From Archilochus colubris (Eukaryota > Chordata > Aves > Apodiformes > Trochilidae): 64,000 nt of DNA. The stretch covers positions 18,690,609 through 18,754,608 of the forward strand of contig CM041084.1 in the NCBI GenBank assembly GCA_023079485.1. The letters are read 5' to 3'. The translations under genes were made by a program, and so were the position numbers. Below, piece by piece: positions 38,626 to 52,617 of this stretch. Below the pieces are notes generated by a model. It worked only from the letters and a program-made list of their open reading frames with translations, was not told the DNA's origin and did no database searches. How positions within the stretch are numbered: position 1 is the stretch's first letter; each line of letters starts with the position of its first letter.

Positions 38626-40324
38626 TGCTACCTTTCAGTATTTGTCAGAGCTGCTTGAGTCTCCTGCTGATGCAGTGACAATTGGAGACTTAAGAAATTC
38701 TGTGTTAGGTAATGTAAAAAATGGTAAAGCTTTAACTAATAGCTGCTTTCTAGCTTGTAAGTAAACATTTTAATGCTTTTGGTTCTGAAGAGGCACAAGC
38801 CCACGTTTAACTCCAGGACTCCGTGTGTTTTCAAAATCTATAGCTTTAGAACTGCTGTTTATTTTACTCAGCAAAGCAGGAGGAACGGTAAAGGACATGC
38901 CAGTAAATATTGTGCAAGCTAAAAGAATTGTGTTTCTGTAAATTTGTTATTTTGCTTTTCGTTTAAACATCAGTTGACAGCATTTTATGTTGAAGTGTTG
39001 GGTCCTCTATCATGAATCCATTAAGGTCAGCATCAGGTGCCAGGCTGTCATTGTTGACATAACATGACAAGAGCAAAACAAACAAATCAAAATACTGTTT
39101 TCTGAAAGAGTCAATAAAAGATGGATTGCTCTTTAAAATACTTGAAATAATATGTTGTTAAGAAGTCAAAGGGCAATATTTAAAAGCTTTCCAGAGAATG
39201 TTCTTCCATACAAGACAGTTTCAGAGCTTTCCTCTCCTTTAGTCTTTTGCTTCCATGCATTTTCACTCTTGAAGGAGACTCAAATGCATTTTAGGACAGG
39301 CTTTAAGTTTGATTTCCCATTCTGGCAACCCCCCCAGTTCAGTGTGCCACCTGACAACAAAAATCAGTTTTAAGGTCTTTCATCCTCAAAATAAAGAGTG
39401 TGGACAGGGATCCAGTGTCCTGAACTAGATTTTCTTTGTGTCTCTCTGATGCAAACTTCCTATCTTGACTTTGTTGGGGGGTTGTGCATTCTTTTACTCT
39501 ATAGTATGCAATGAGTACTTTCCACATGCTCTTGCCTTTCCTAGATAAAAACTAATACTCTAGAAGTTACTGATATTCTCATCAGAGCTATGTTTACCTG
39601 GGAATTGCCTTCAGGTACCTTAGCTACTGTCATTTCTAGTTTTATAAAAGTGTAAATTTGATCTATAGCCTTCAGTTTTGTGGCAATGCAACACAACTCC
39701 AGTTTGAACTTGCAGAAGGAAGCAGAGGTGTTCTCTAGCAGTTCTTGAAAGAATATTGAAGTGTGGGATCCAAGGGAGGGCTGATGTTAAGGTGGGTCCT
39801 TGTACTCAAGCACTTTCAGAGGAAACCTGCTTTCTGCTAAGTCTTGGGAAACTTGCTACAAAATCACAGGTGTTGTCCTACTGCCTCTTGTAATGTCTGG
39901 TGACAGCCTAAAGCTGCTGTCCTTGGAAACTGACAATGGTCTTTTTTATATGGGAGAAAATACTTTCCTTGTATTCTCTTACAGCAGCTTGGATAACTGA
40001 AAGTATATGGGGTGTTCTTCTCTAGGAAGAAACACACTTGCAATTTTTCTTTTTAAAGAGTTCATAAAATGTTGATTTCCTAAAGCTTCCACTTTTCCTT
40101 AGGAGATACACCCAACTGAGTCAGGCTATTGTCCTTATAATGTAAGATTTTAGAGGTCCTTACTTTCTCAGGAATTTCTTGCATTTGTATCTTTGTCTGC
40201 TAACTCTCACCAGGACAATCACAATAGTATTGAGCATATAGAAAGCAGAGAACCCCAATAAAAATAGAATAAAACATCCTTATTGTCAGATGTTTGCCTC
40301 TAGGATGGCCATCCTCTGTGTTCA
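38626..40324. other. Intronic sequence without recognised features
   Basis: AT-rich, between two old CR1 tails. No exon or RNA gene seen. Confidence 0.5.
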
Positions 40325-40625
40325 TGTTGAAGAAGACAGATTCTGTCTAGTGATTCCCTGTGAAAGTGCAAGAGTGCAGGGTGTAAACTGAAACACAGAA
40401 CATTCCATTTATATGCAGAGAAAAACATTTCCAGAGTGAAGGTGACTGAACACTGCCACAGGTTGCCTGGAGAGATTGTGGAGTGTCTGTCCTTGGATGT
40501 TCTCAGAAGAAGGCTCAGCACAATCTGAACAATCTGCTGTAGTTGACTGTGTTTCACTTTGGGTGGTGCACTGGATGATCTCCAGAGTTGCCCTTCAACT
40601 TCAGCTGTTCTCAAAATCTGTAACT
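40325..40625 (+). mobile_element. CR1 LINE 3' end, old
   Basis: Plus-strand CR1 3' region. GTGTAAACTGAAACACAGAA, GTGACTGAACACTGCCACAG, GTTGCCTGGAGAGATTGTGG, AGTGTCTGTCCTTGGATGTT and CTGGATGATCTCCAGAGTTG are diverged matches to the CR1 3' end. The tail is decayed. It belongs to the same broad subfamily as the 3.1-kb copy rather than the young group. Confidence 0.9.
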
Positions 40626-43600
40626 CCTCTGTCCTGTCCTTCCTTAGGTTCCTTCTGACCATTTCTTACTACTTCTCTTTGCCTCTCTGTTCTGAGACCG
40701 TAGGTTAGCAAGCTTCCAGGCAAATTCTTTTTATTAGCTGTGTTTCTTGATTTGTTAAAAAGCTTTTTCAGAGTGAATGCTGTGGGGAAATAAAATGCTG
40801 GATAGATTACCAAAGCAGACATTTAATGGATTTCCTGGGGTACCCTGAGTGTGCTCAATGGAGAAGTCAGGGAGAAAATAGTCCTTGGAGCTAGAGGCAA
40901 AGATAAAAATATCCTCCTTCAACTGAGGAAAAAACAAGAAATACAGGATAGCAGACAGAGAAGGCTTGGTTACAGCTTAATGGCTGACTTTGTAACTTCT
41001 TATAGAGGACCTCAGAACAGAATTTAAAGAAGGAATTTTTCCACATAGCCATCAAGTGATGATTATTTATCTGCTCCTCTCTCTGGTTGTTCAAGGATCT
41101 GAACTTTGTCCACCATATGTATACAGAGAGGTGTGAGAGACCCAAAAGAGTGCTGGCTTTTCAGTCATCTTCTTGCTATTAACTGTGAGTGAGAAGTCCA
41201 GAAGCAGTTGATTTGTGCATTAAAATAAACCCAGACTGCCTGCAGGAAATTCTTTCTTGCTCCCCTATGAGTGCTGCACAAGAGCATTTTGTAAATCATG
41301 CTCACCTACTAAATGTGATATTTTTTTTTTCCAGCTCATGGTTTGTCCCTTTTTTGCCTCTGAAGACTATTTAAATGACTTGTTTTATCTGCAAGAGTCA
41401 CAGGCATAAAAAATCATTCTTTATGTGAATAATACAAAGCTTGAGAGATGTGCAGGAGGCAGAATGGATTTTAGTCCTCTGGGAAAATGGTTGTCACCTC
41501 TTTTGATTGTTATCTTGCTGAGTATGTGAGGGATTCTGTCGAATTCTGTCTACATGCTGTCTGCACTGGACTGGCTTCTATTACTGTGCTACCATATACC
41601 TACAGTGGGGTTTTTTATTTTTATTTTTTTCCCCCCTTTCTTTTTTTTTCTCCTTCCTGCAGTTACTAGACAGGCAGTAAGATTCAGGATGTGACAGTAA
41701 TGTTTCCTCTCATTTCCTCTGCCACTCTGCACTGTCACAGAGGTTGGGACTGGCACATGGAAATAAACAAGTTGTAACCCTGTGATCAGGAAACATGAAG
41801 CAAAGACACCCATCTGTAGTACTGGATTAGTTGATGAACAGATTGGGAGGGAGTTTCTCTGTGTCATGCATTGGCTTGTTTTTGTGTTATTGGCACATTT
41901 TTAGACTCCTCAAATTCTTCTATTTCACATGTGGAAATAAAAATTGCTGGGAAATAAGATATGATCATGGGCTGCTTTTTGAAATACCAAAGAAGAATAG
42001 TTTGCTTTAGCTTTAAGTTGTTTAGACAGATTTAAATCTGATTTTTTGTTCTGGATGTGTGTCCAATGTTGGTGGATTTTATTTTTTTAAATTTCTTCTT
42101 TTTTTTTTTTAAGATTCTTTTTTATCCAGTATCACTTTTCTGTGCAATTTTACAGAATTTTAAACCACCATCTTGCTTACAAAAATGACAATTTAAAAAT
42201 TATGATGTTAACTGTTCCTTTCACTTTGGTTTAGATCGCTCACTGGAAATCAGTAGGTTTGGCTGGGTAGATAAAAGCAGTATATTCTCTTCCTTTAATT
42301 CTGAACCTATGTTGTTATGTGTATCTGCATTTTTATCTAAGGGCACAAATACAGGTTGCAGCGACTGAGCAAAACAACTGCTTCAGATGATTCTTTTTGT
42401 ACTATTTCTTCATTTTTTCTTCAAAAAATTCTGCAAAGATGATGACTGAAGGAACACATCATGAAGCAAAATGACCGACTCCAGACAGAATTGCATGTGA
42501 GCATCTATCAAAATTGTCAACCTATCTAAACTTTCAGCTTTTTAGTCTTGATTTGATGACACAAAAGTGAAAGTCCCAGCATTTTTCTTTTTTTTACATT
42601 TGTGCTTAACCTGTTATTGATATCCATAGTGGTTTGAAAACCTGCTGCAGTTTGGTAGGAGTAACAGAAGAAGTGAACTACATTTAAAGAACCACAATAG
42701 TGTCTGCAGAGCCTTGGAAGCAAGCACCATAAACTGTTCTTGCTGGCCAAAAAATGATGAAGTCTATAAAATAGAGCATTGCAGGAGAAAAATTGCCTCT
42801 CCCAGTGGCAGGATTCTGAAGTAGGATGCAAAAGATAGGAATATAATGAAATGCATTTTTTGAGCATATGCTGATGAAGAAAAAAATTTTTACATTTTCT
42901 CTTTCACATGACTTTTTAAGATGCACATAATGTTTAACTGTAAAAAGTGGTGGGTTAATAAATTTACATGAAATAACAGGTATTTTTGTGGTAGGATGCA
43001 GCCCGATTGTTCATGAGTATTAAATAGAGTACTTATTAAGCAAATCCATTTTTATAGACTTTCTTCTGGCATTGAATCAATGTACAGCAAGTAGGACATC
43101 CTTAAAAGAGGATCTTAGGATCAATAAAATTGAAAGTGGTACAGGCTACCTTTATTTGTACAAGCAGCAGTTATAGAGAAGGGACAAAAGAGAGCCATAG
43201 TTGTTATTTGTAAGCTGAGTTGTGGAATTCTTAATGGCATTAACACTAGTATTGAAATGTCCATAACTTTTTAGAGGAACAATTAATAAATGTAGTAACC
43301 TAAGATGTTATCAGAATTTCTATGACATTAAATAAAATATTTTAAAATTTTCTATCTAAAAAACCCAAACAAAATAACTATTCACTTGAGCTCTTATATT
43401 CTAATCTTAAAAAAACACCCTTTTTTTTCTGGGTGAGGAGTGAGCTGGGGCCTTGGGCAATACTAAGCCATGTTCTTTTTCATGGTTTGTCAAGCTTCTC
43501 TTGGGATTCTCTTGAACTTCTTTCTGCTGTTCATTTTTGAAACTGGATTTTTTTTAGTGGTTGCTCTGTGCATCTCTTGCAGGAAATTGATGCTGTGAAT

Positions 43601-44091
43601 CTTGTTAGTTATGTTTTTGTTGCATTACTGCATGGCATTTAAAGCAAAATGCGTTCAGGTGTAGAAAGTTTAAGGTGAAGAAGAAGAACAGAACAATTGT
43701 CACAGGAAGTGGTGCATCCAGGGACTGCATATCAGATGCCAAGGACTAAATATGAGAATCAGCAAGAAATTCCTAATCCCAAACACAAGTAGTGTGTCAT
43801 GGCTTGTAACCACACTGTGTATGGCTGCTCCCCTTATATTGGATATATCTTTTTTTTTCCAGTTATTAGAGCTTTTGAAGTGTGGAGTATTGGTAATGTC
43901 AGCATTAAAAAGGACAGCTAAGAAACACACCTTTACTTTGGGATGCAAAAAGGAATTTTCAGTAAAATGTTTTCAGTTAATGCATTGACTTAAGAGCAGT
44001 GGTTTTATTTTCTTGATGTTGCCTGTGTCTTCTTTCAGTTCTTATTCTTCACCCTGGACTTCTGTTTGTGTAATAGTGGGGAGAAATCATC

Positions 44092-44114
44092 TTTTTTTTT
44101 TTTTTTTTTTTTTT
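44092..44114. repeat. Poly-T run (23 T)
   Basis: An uninterrupted homopolymer followed by CCCCAG. It resembles a strong polypyrimidine-AG acceptor, but no supported exon follows. Confidence 0.85.
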
Positions 44115-46449
44115 CCCCAGAAAATTGTAGTGGCTTACATTTAAGTAAGCCAGTTTGAGACTGGCATATAGTGTTTTTCTTAATATCCCTTCATCAAGAG
44201 TAAAAGTTCAACATTTTCTTTTCCAATGTGATATTATACCAATGAATTATTCATACATCAAAGCATTTGATTAACCCGATTGGCACTGCACGTTGTGACA
44301 ATTAATGGCTTCCATTTAGTTGCTCATGTTAAGCTCATGTCTTTTCAGAAGTACCGACCTGTTTCTTACCAAGGGGTGAAACTTGTTATCCATCTTGTTA
44401 TAATGAAACCAATTTTTATGTTCAACTGTGGCAATATCTTAACAAACTTCAGAGGTTCTGGACTGAGAATTTCTAGATGCCAGGTTAATTTTTCTCTACA
44501 TTTTTTCTTCTCCTTATTCTCATGGCCTTACGTTAACGTATTGAAAGAAATGATAAATGGCTATTTCTTCTCATTGTATTGGTTCTTTGAAAATGTTTTG
44601 AATTTGATTCTTATCCTTTTGTAAAGTTTTATTCCACCAGGATGACTCACTTTTACTCTTTAGATGTTAGGTTTTTTTCCAGCTGATGATACAATCTCAA
44701 CCTGTTAGTTTTTCTAGTCCAAGGGATTCTTAAAAGTGATCATTGCTTGCAGTGCTGTGTTGATTTGCAGATATCCATGGTTACTTTTCAAAGGAGAAAG
44801 AAAATTGAAAGTTTTAACATATGTTTAAATTTACCAATAGATTTAGAGATCAATCTGGAAATTGGCTCAAATCCAGTCAGTTTGTCCTGTAATGGAATAT
44901 TTTTTTCCTGGCATGCAACAAACGTGTTTCATATTTCTATTGGAACTGGTGTGTGGAATTAAAGAATAGAATTTCTGTGAGCGTGACTATATTTCTTTTT
45001 ATTTGATGCAGTATTTTTTTCTCTTACAATGCATGCACTCTTTAGATCTATATTGAAAAAAGTATTGATTTACCTCCAGACTTCTCCCGTGTGCTTAACT
45101 GTGCTGTGAGCCTTTATAAGTATGCATTTTGTTTAGCCGTTACTTGTGTCTACTAAAGTTTTTAAATTGTTAAAGATTTCAATTTAACAGTTGAGAGTGG
45201 CTGGATTTCTTTCCCTGTTTGGCTTTTGGTTTAGCATTACAAAAAATATCTGTCCAGATGAGTATCTTTGCTTTGTCTAAAACAACTGCCCTCATTGTGT
45301 GCATTACCAACTGAGTAGTACCCTTTAAATCCAGTATTAATTCTGTTTTCGGTCAGCATTTTTTCTGGACATGGCCTTAACAAAATGACCAGCAAAGCTG
45401 CTTAACAGGAGAAATCCAAGACCAGCAAGAATGCTACATTCTCTTATTTGGAAGTCTTTCAAAATAGAAGCGTTAAGTAAATGAAACCGTGAGAGCTTTA
45501 GACTTAATGGAGAAATTAAAAACTGAATAAACAAAGTCCTTCTCATCCCTCATGTTCCCCAAGAAAACATAGTATGTTGGCTTCTGGATTTTGCATGGCT
45601 ACAGAAGGGCTTTGTCTGTTCCAGCTGGAGTAACTTTTTGCACTTTCAGGCTCTGTAGATAATTCTCTCAACCTGTTCTCTCTCTTTGACTCTGTTTTTC
45701 AGTTCTTCATAATTTCTGGCCGCAGGCAGTCTGAGCTGTCTGCTCACGGTGCAAAGAGCACTTGTGATATGTTGAGTGTAACTCTGAGAAGGAGAAAGGA
45801 GAAACCGGCCTTGGCTTGCCTCTTGGTGCAAGGCCAAATCAACACATGAATCAGAAATTGCATGGTATTAGGCCTTTCAGAGCATTTGGAAGAAGAAGAA
45901 AGGCAGGAGGGTTCCTGGGCAGTCCTACCCCTTGACCCCAATAAAGGGCCATGAGTGTTCGTCAGCATTTTAGTTGGTCATTTTCCTGATGCTTAGGTTA
46001 CTTATTGATGGGGCTGTTTTGGATCCAAGAAATATATTGTCCTCCTGATTTATTCTCAGATGGTGCAGGGACCATTCAGAGTTCAATGATTTCTTGTAAC
46101 TGCTGCCTTGAAGGATGGATTGAGGTCTATTCGGGGTGATAGTTTGTCAGGTAGTGCTATGCTTGCAGGAGATTATGTTGATGGGCTTTCAAGTGAAAGG
46201 GTCAGGAAAGAAAGAAAAGGAAAAAGAACAGGATTAGTGTAATGTTTAACCTTGCCCAAAACAAAGTGAGTAGAAGAAAATGCTAAATGCTTTCATTGCA
46301 TCAAGTGTTAGAGGAGCTTTGAAGATATTTGGTGGAAACACTGGTTTTTTTGGAAAAAAAATGCTGCACTCAGACCAGAGCACAGATTTGTTTTTCCAGT
46401 AGCTTATTAGACTTTAAATTTTGAGGGGCAAAAATAAGCTATTTTAATT

Positions 46450-46467
46450 AAAAAAAAAAAAAAAAAA
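46450..46467. repeat. Poly-A run (18 A)
   Basis: An uninterrupted homopolymer in an AT-rich region. No recognisable retrocopy adjoins it. Confidence 0.8.
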
Positions 46468-49400
46468 TGCAAAAAGCTGTTGCCTACTGCCTTTTCTGGT
46501 CCTGTGACACTAAGTAATCAAATCTGAAACCCTAATTAAAAATACTAATTTAAAATCAATGACCCAAATGTATATATTTAGTATTTATATAAACTTACAG
46601 CTCAGTTAAGTTTTATTTTAAATGTAAACATTTATATCTAAATACATATGGATCTTTTGTGAATGAAAAATAAGTTGAATTTCATTTGAAAGAAATTACT
46701 TTCACTGCATAAAATTAGGCATAAATTTATTGTTTATATTTTTTTCAGGAAATGTAGGTAATTTACTTTAAAGCTTTAGATGAAAAGATGCAAATATTAG
46801 TCAAGCTGCCACATATAACAAGAGCTTTGCTTATATTTGCAAATAGGATAACTTGTTAACAGCATAATATAATGATTAGTAAAGACATGGTTGATATAAG
46901 AATCAAGTTGCTCAGGGAGGGAATAACAGAGATAAGAGTGTTGAGCATGGGCTGCTTTAGTGCCTGGATGATAAGGCTGGAATGTGAGCATCCGGCACAG
47001 GAGCAGGTTGAGCACACAGTAGGGCACTTTTAGAGATAAACAAGAAATGGGATACGTGGCTTGTTTTGATCAATGTAAAAGAGTTTCATCACTGTATAAG
47101 AGGACAATTAAAAACCCCACAAAATAATGGTGTATTTCACTTTAGTGATTTTCTGCTACACCTTTGCCCTGTGTACCCTTATGCTGTTAGTACCGTGCCT
47201 TGTAAACATGGTGGCCCTTACCACCAGCCTGAGCCCATGGTCACTCTCTGTGGAATAAAATGAGCACTAGAATATTGTGTTAATGCTTCATCAGTTGCTG
47301 CAACAGAAACTACTCTTCTTTTCCCATCCTTTTAAATCTAAATCACTTCTTCAGTTAAATTCCATCCTTTCCCAATATCTCATCCCATCTTGCAGTCTGA
47401 AGCCCAGCTCTCACTTGTCCCTTTTTTTTTCACTGTGTGTTAGTTCTGTTTTGCAGTCTGGGCTGCCAGGTTCTCTCCGCAGTATGAGAATGAGCACAAA
47501 GGAACTGGAAAATTTTGAAATGAGTGCTACCAATGACAAATGGAGCTGCTGCCCTGGAAGGCTGTCAGCAGGGCACAGTGCCTGAGATGGCAAAGCTCAA
47601 AGGGTCAGCAGCCGCTGAGTGGAGAAGTGGAGGGCATGTGGGGAGCAGACACTGATTTTGTATCTCCCTGATGAGGGAAGACCCTCTAGATCCAATGGAC
47701 AAAGAATACAGGATTTATTTTCTTTTGGCAGTAATGAACAATTCTATGGGTAAAAATGTTTATTTTATTCCTCTCTTGAGAATCCACTTTACTTAATTTT
47801 CTGATTATGATTCTGAATGGAGTTTTGCTTGATCTTGGAAGCTTTAACAGGGTAGAAGCAATTAAGGTCTACTGTAGCTTTTGTTACTGAGCTCAGTATA
47901 GCAGAAACACCAGTTGTTGATTTTAAATATAACTGGAAGGAAATAAATCAGGAAGAAGATGTAGGCTAAGATAATAATAAAATATAGATATATCTTCAAG
48001 TATATTGAGCAAATGGCAACTAGTCACTGGAATTAAACTTATTCCAGATTTGTCTGGTTGGTTGAAAGACTGATTTGTGAATGACTGCTTATTGTTTAAT
48101 ATTCTAAAAGTGACAAATTTAAAATATTTTTCAAATGGATTTTTTTTTGCCAAACTGTTGGCCCAGAAGTTGAAAACCCTAGGTACTAGAAAGCTGGAAA
48201 AAATGCTTTTAGAATTTGAGTACTTAACTTTTGAAAAACAACAGGAAAAAATTTGAGTGAAAAAATATTAAGAACTAAAGTTGATGAATAAAATGTTTCT
48301 GAGTTTGTAGCTACCCCCCTGCTCCTTTTTAAAAGATGTTAGAAAATATTTACATAAACATTTCAATCAACTGTGTTCTATGGCAATCAGGAAGGTTCAG
48401 CTGTTTTCTACTCAATCTGTATACTAATGGCTTCAAGCCAGTTTCTCTTTTACTTCCTAGGTCCTAATAAAATAGAGAAGAATTTTAGACAGTCAAGTTC
48501 TGTCTGTGAACAAACCTCAAAGCATTAAGAATTCCTCTTAAAGCACACTGAACCAGGTCCTCAACTTGTGCAAAATGACTTTATCTCATTAATTTCCTTT
48601 TTCTCCCAATTTAGTTAAAACGTTTTTTGGTACTGGAGAGTGGTGGTTTTTGCTGTCAGTGGGAACTTCAGTGTTTTCAGCATGGAACTTAAATTTCTTA
48701 AATAATTCTATTAATTTTAACTTCATCCATATACTTTGTCATGGAAAATTTAGTTTTGAGACAAATCAATAGCAGTAGGAGAAATAATAGTCTGGCAAAC
48801 TGAACTTGCAGGGCTCAGTCAAGCATATTAAAGGAATGTTAGTTTTCTCCACTTGTATTAATTACAATATAAAATAATTAAGATCATTTAGCTCATTCTT
48901 AGCACATTTCTTTTAATCTTTAAGTCCTATAAGCCTGAAAGATGTTGGCCCAGTGAGTTACTTTGAGTTACTTTTAACATATATAAATCTTGCCTCTGAT
49001 GCAGTTAAAAAAGAGAAGTTTTTTTGACAAGAATGGAGTCTTTCAGTAATAGATTTGTTTCTAACATATGCTGACAGAAGCTTGTATTTTATTTAAAAAT
49101 AATATGGTTTTAATTTTTCATTTCCCTCTGCTTCAAAACTTTGGGTGAATCGCTGCCGATGGGAATTAGAACTTGGAGTTTTACTGAAATCAAAGGAAAA
49201 TATTCCTTTGCTGAAATGAGCTGACTGTGAAGTCACAGCAGGAGCTTCCTCCGTGTGGTGCAGGCATCTCCAGCTTCTAGGGAGCTACATTCAGTGTAGC
49301 CTCTGCTATAGCTTGGCTCCTCAGCTAAAGGGATTTATTTGGCTGAGTAGTTTGTATTGCAAAGACAGTTAAACTTTAGTTTCAGTATCTTGAATTTCTC

Positions 49401-52400
49401 TCCATGAGGCCGAATGGAGCAATGCAGACATTGAGTCTGTAAATAAATTGACTGCAAAAGCCTCCCTCTGAATCAGATTTAAATGACCAAAAATCAAAAT
49501 TTGGGATAGGAACTTCTTCATAGTATTGGATGTTTGGCTTACTACAGTTTGTTTTTTTTTTTCCTCAATTTTATGCTGATATTACTACAGGTCTCTCAGA
49601 AAAACAGTACCAAATAAGTCAACTAAATAGTCTTTCTTATGCCAGTTGGCAATTAAATGGTAAAAATTAGTATTGTAAGACAAAAAAGTAATGTAGTTTT
49701 CTACCGGAATAATACTTTAAGGGGAAAAAAGTTAGCAAATATAATCCCAGGGTTAACCTGGACATTTATCAATAATGTTGCTTTGCAAATAAATAGACCA
49801 CTTCCTCTTGGTAATCGTTGGGATGACAGCAGTAGATTATTCATCTGCAAACTCCATTTCTGTACTGAATTGATGGCTGAGGTTCATTGTGCTTACCAGG
49901 TTGATTCATGTTCCCTATGTAAATGGTTGAATGGCTGTTGTTACTACCTTAGTAATGAGCTACAACAGTGATGGGGAGATGTCTGTCTAAGCAAAAAGAT
50001 ATGTTTCATCTAGGAAAGGAAGGAAAGGTTGGGAAAATGTATTTTCTGATTGGTATTTTATTTGAAAGAGCAGATCAGAAAGTAATACATGACTTACAGT
50101 TGGTTGCAAGTATCAATCTTAACTTCTTTTACTACCAGATTTTATTTTGAGGCATTTGTTCTTTGCAGAGGAAGTGAAACAACTGTTAACAACTATCCTG
50201 ACCCTGATCTGGAAATAAATTACTGAAGCATAGTATGTCTTAAGGGCGTTTGCTTTTTGTATATTTCAATTATTGTAGGACTGTGTGCTGGTGAAAAACA
50301 GACTATTGCCCTAGTTCTTTCTTACCTCACTTTCAATTAAATTTCATTTCTGTTATTGTAGCATTGCTTGCTCCTATGCTGCTTGGTCCAGTGCTGGTCA
50401 TTTGTGCATATTTTCTATTTGATTGTGTGGCTGTTTTTACACTTTTTAAACTAACAGCCCCCATCTAGTATTTTTGGTCTGCCTGGGGGGTGGCCAGGCA
50501 GCTGTTTTTCACAACTGATGCAATTGCTAATATGTTTCCTATGCATGAAGGCAGACTTCTATTCAGTACCCCTGGGGACTGTAAACATCATTTTTATCGT
50601 GTTGGAACTACAGGCTCTGTCAGCCCAGTGAAGTTGTTCTCAATTAGTAGGAGGCAGTCCAATTCTGAAGGGAATAGCTGCTCCTGTTCGAGCCCATTTT
50701 TCTCTGAGTGTTGCCTTCACTGATTTCCAGCTGTTACTGTGCAGCTTTGGGGAGCTAATGGGGTTCATTGGGAACATCTATCTCAAAAGGAAATGCCTGA
50801 GTTAGTGTCCAGCTGAATGACTGGAGATTTTCACACACAAAGAAACAGTTAATACCCACCTAGCTAATTACCTCTCATGTACATGATCATCTTTTCCAGT
50901 TCAGTAATGAAAGAAAATTAAGTGGAACCTTGCTAATTTGAACTGGTGTTAGGAACAACCCATTGCCAGTTATTGAATTTTGCGAATTACTGCAAATGAA
51001 ACCAAACCCTTTTTACAAACTGTAGGGTCACAGGTACTGAGCTGTATCCAGTAATGCCGCGTTGTTATAACGCCAACAGTAGCTCACCTGGAGGTGCCTT
51101 TGAGGAAAGAATCTTTTTTATACTGACGTTCACCCTTTATTACTGTGGAAAGGTTATTAACCTGGAGTGGATGGTTTTTCTGCTGATCTAAAGTCATGAT
51201 GCTTCTTGAAAACAATTTTCCTGTTTTCTAGTAGGTTTCACTGAGGCTTTTAAAGACCTCCTAACATTCTAATATAACTGGAGTTTCTTCCTTTTTTGAA
51301 GCAGCTGTAATTGTCCCCATGGCTGCCCATGCAGCTTGCTTTGAGTTTTGAGCTGCTGCAAGGGTCCTAGAAGCTGGAAGAAACAGCCCTTTCTAAAATC
51401 CAGTGCAGGTGAAAGTTCACTACCTAGCTGTGTTTTCAAAATGTTACCTTTTCCTCCATGAAAGCAGTTTTGCTGACAGTTCTTGTGTGTGGCTGCATTA
51501 CAGGCCGAGTCCTAATCTTTCTTTTGGAAAGCTTCCCCTCCAATCATGTTTGTAGTACCAGAGCTAGCACTGTGTTCCCTGGGTATCCAGTTTTCTCTTA
51601 GACTTGGTTGGGTAGTGCCAAGAAAGCAGATTGCCTTCTTCCACACCTCCTTTATAGCAGCTCTGGCCATTGCTTTTGGCACGATCAATGTCCCAATCAT
51701 GGAATAAAATCCTACAGCTGATAGGAAGTGTGTTCTAAATGAATCCTGGCTGTTGCCAAAAAGTTAGGTTTCTCTTGCAAACCTAATCATTAAGAGGCAA
51801 AAACTATTTTGGTACACTTGAGAGTTCTGTACCATTCCTGTCTCCCTCATCTGAACACCACATAGTGGCAATATTTAATATTTGGCTATAATTTTTTCTC
51901 ATGTTTGTGCACCTGATGGAGACTTGGTGAGAAGTGGTTGAGACCACCCTGCACCAAAGTTAACTAGACTTCTCTTCTTTAGTTTCAGGCACTATCTTTT
52001 CATTGTTTTCTATTACTTTTGAAGACAGCAACTACAAATTGGAAGCAAGAGTGCTTCTTCCCATCTGTTTTCTCACCTTTGCCTGTCTTTGGAAAAGTTC
52101 CACTTCTGAAATGAGTTAAATTTATCTCCAGAGCTAAAATGATTTCTTGACAACTTTATCTTTGCAGTGATCCTCTTTACTAGCTGTGCACCTTTGCAGG
52201 GCCTCTCTCCGTCCAGTCTCGGGTGGTATCTGCATTTCTTTTATTGGAATCTCTCCAGTCACAGTAACACAAACAGATTAAAGCCTGGATGCCTGTAACC
52301 TCCCAGAGCTCCATCTCTGGAAGCTGGATAGGAAGGTGAAAAGGCTGTAGGTAGAGCAGCCAAATTTGCAGTCTATGGCCTAATATTAAAACTATGACAA

Positions 52401-52588
52401 TCTATTAAGATGACCTGCTTTTCAGCTTAGGCTACCTTTTACAGTTCTGTTGGGACACTAGTTAGAAGAACCTGCCTGTAAGCTGCAGATGCCAAAAATT
52501 TTAAGCTATTCATTCTACATGATATAAATTTAGGCAAATGGAAACTAATAAAAATTGTGTTTTTTTGCTTGCATTCTACCAAGTGTCC

Positions 52589-52617
52589 TTTTTTTTTTTT
52601 TTTTTATTTTTTTTTTT
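52589..52617. repeat. Poly-T tract
   Basis: 17 T, one A, then 11 T. Confidence 0.85.

Noticed and set aside
51500..51710. 62-codon minus-strand frame with a protein-like look
   Set aside because: No family recognised, no splice sites flanking it, and too short to separate from chance.
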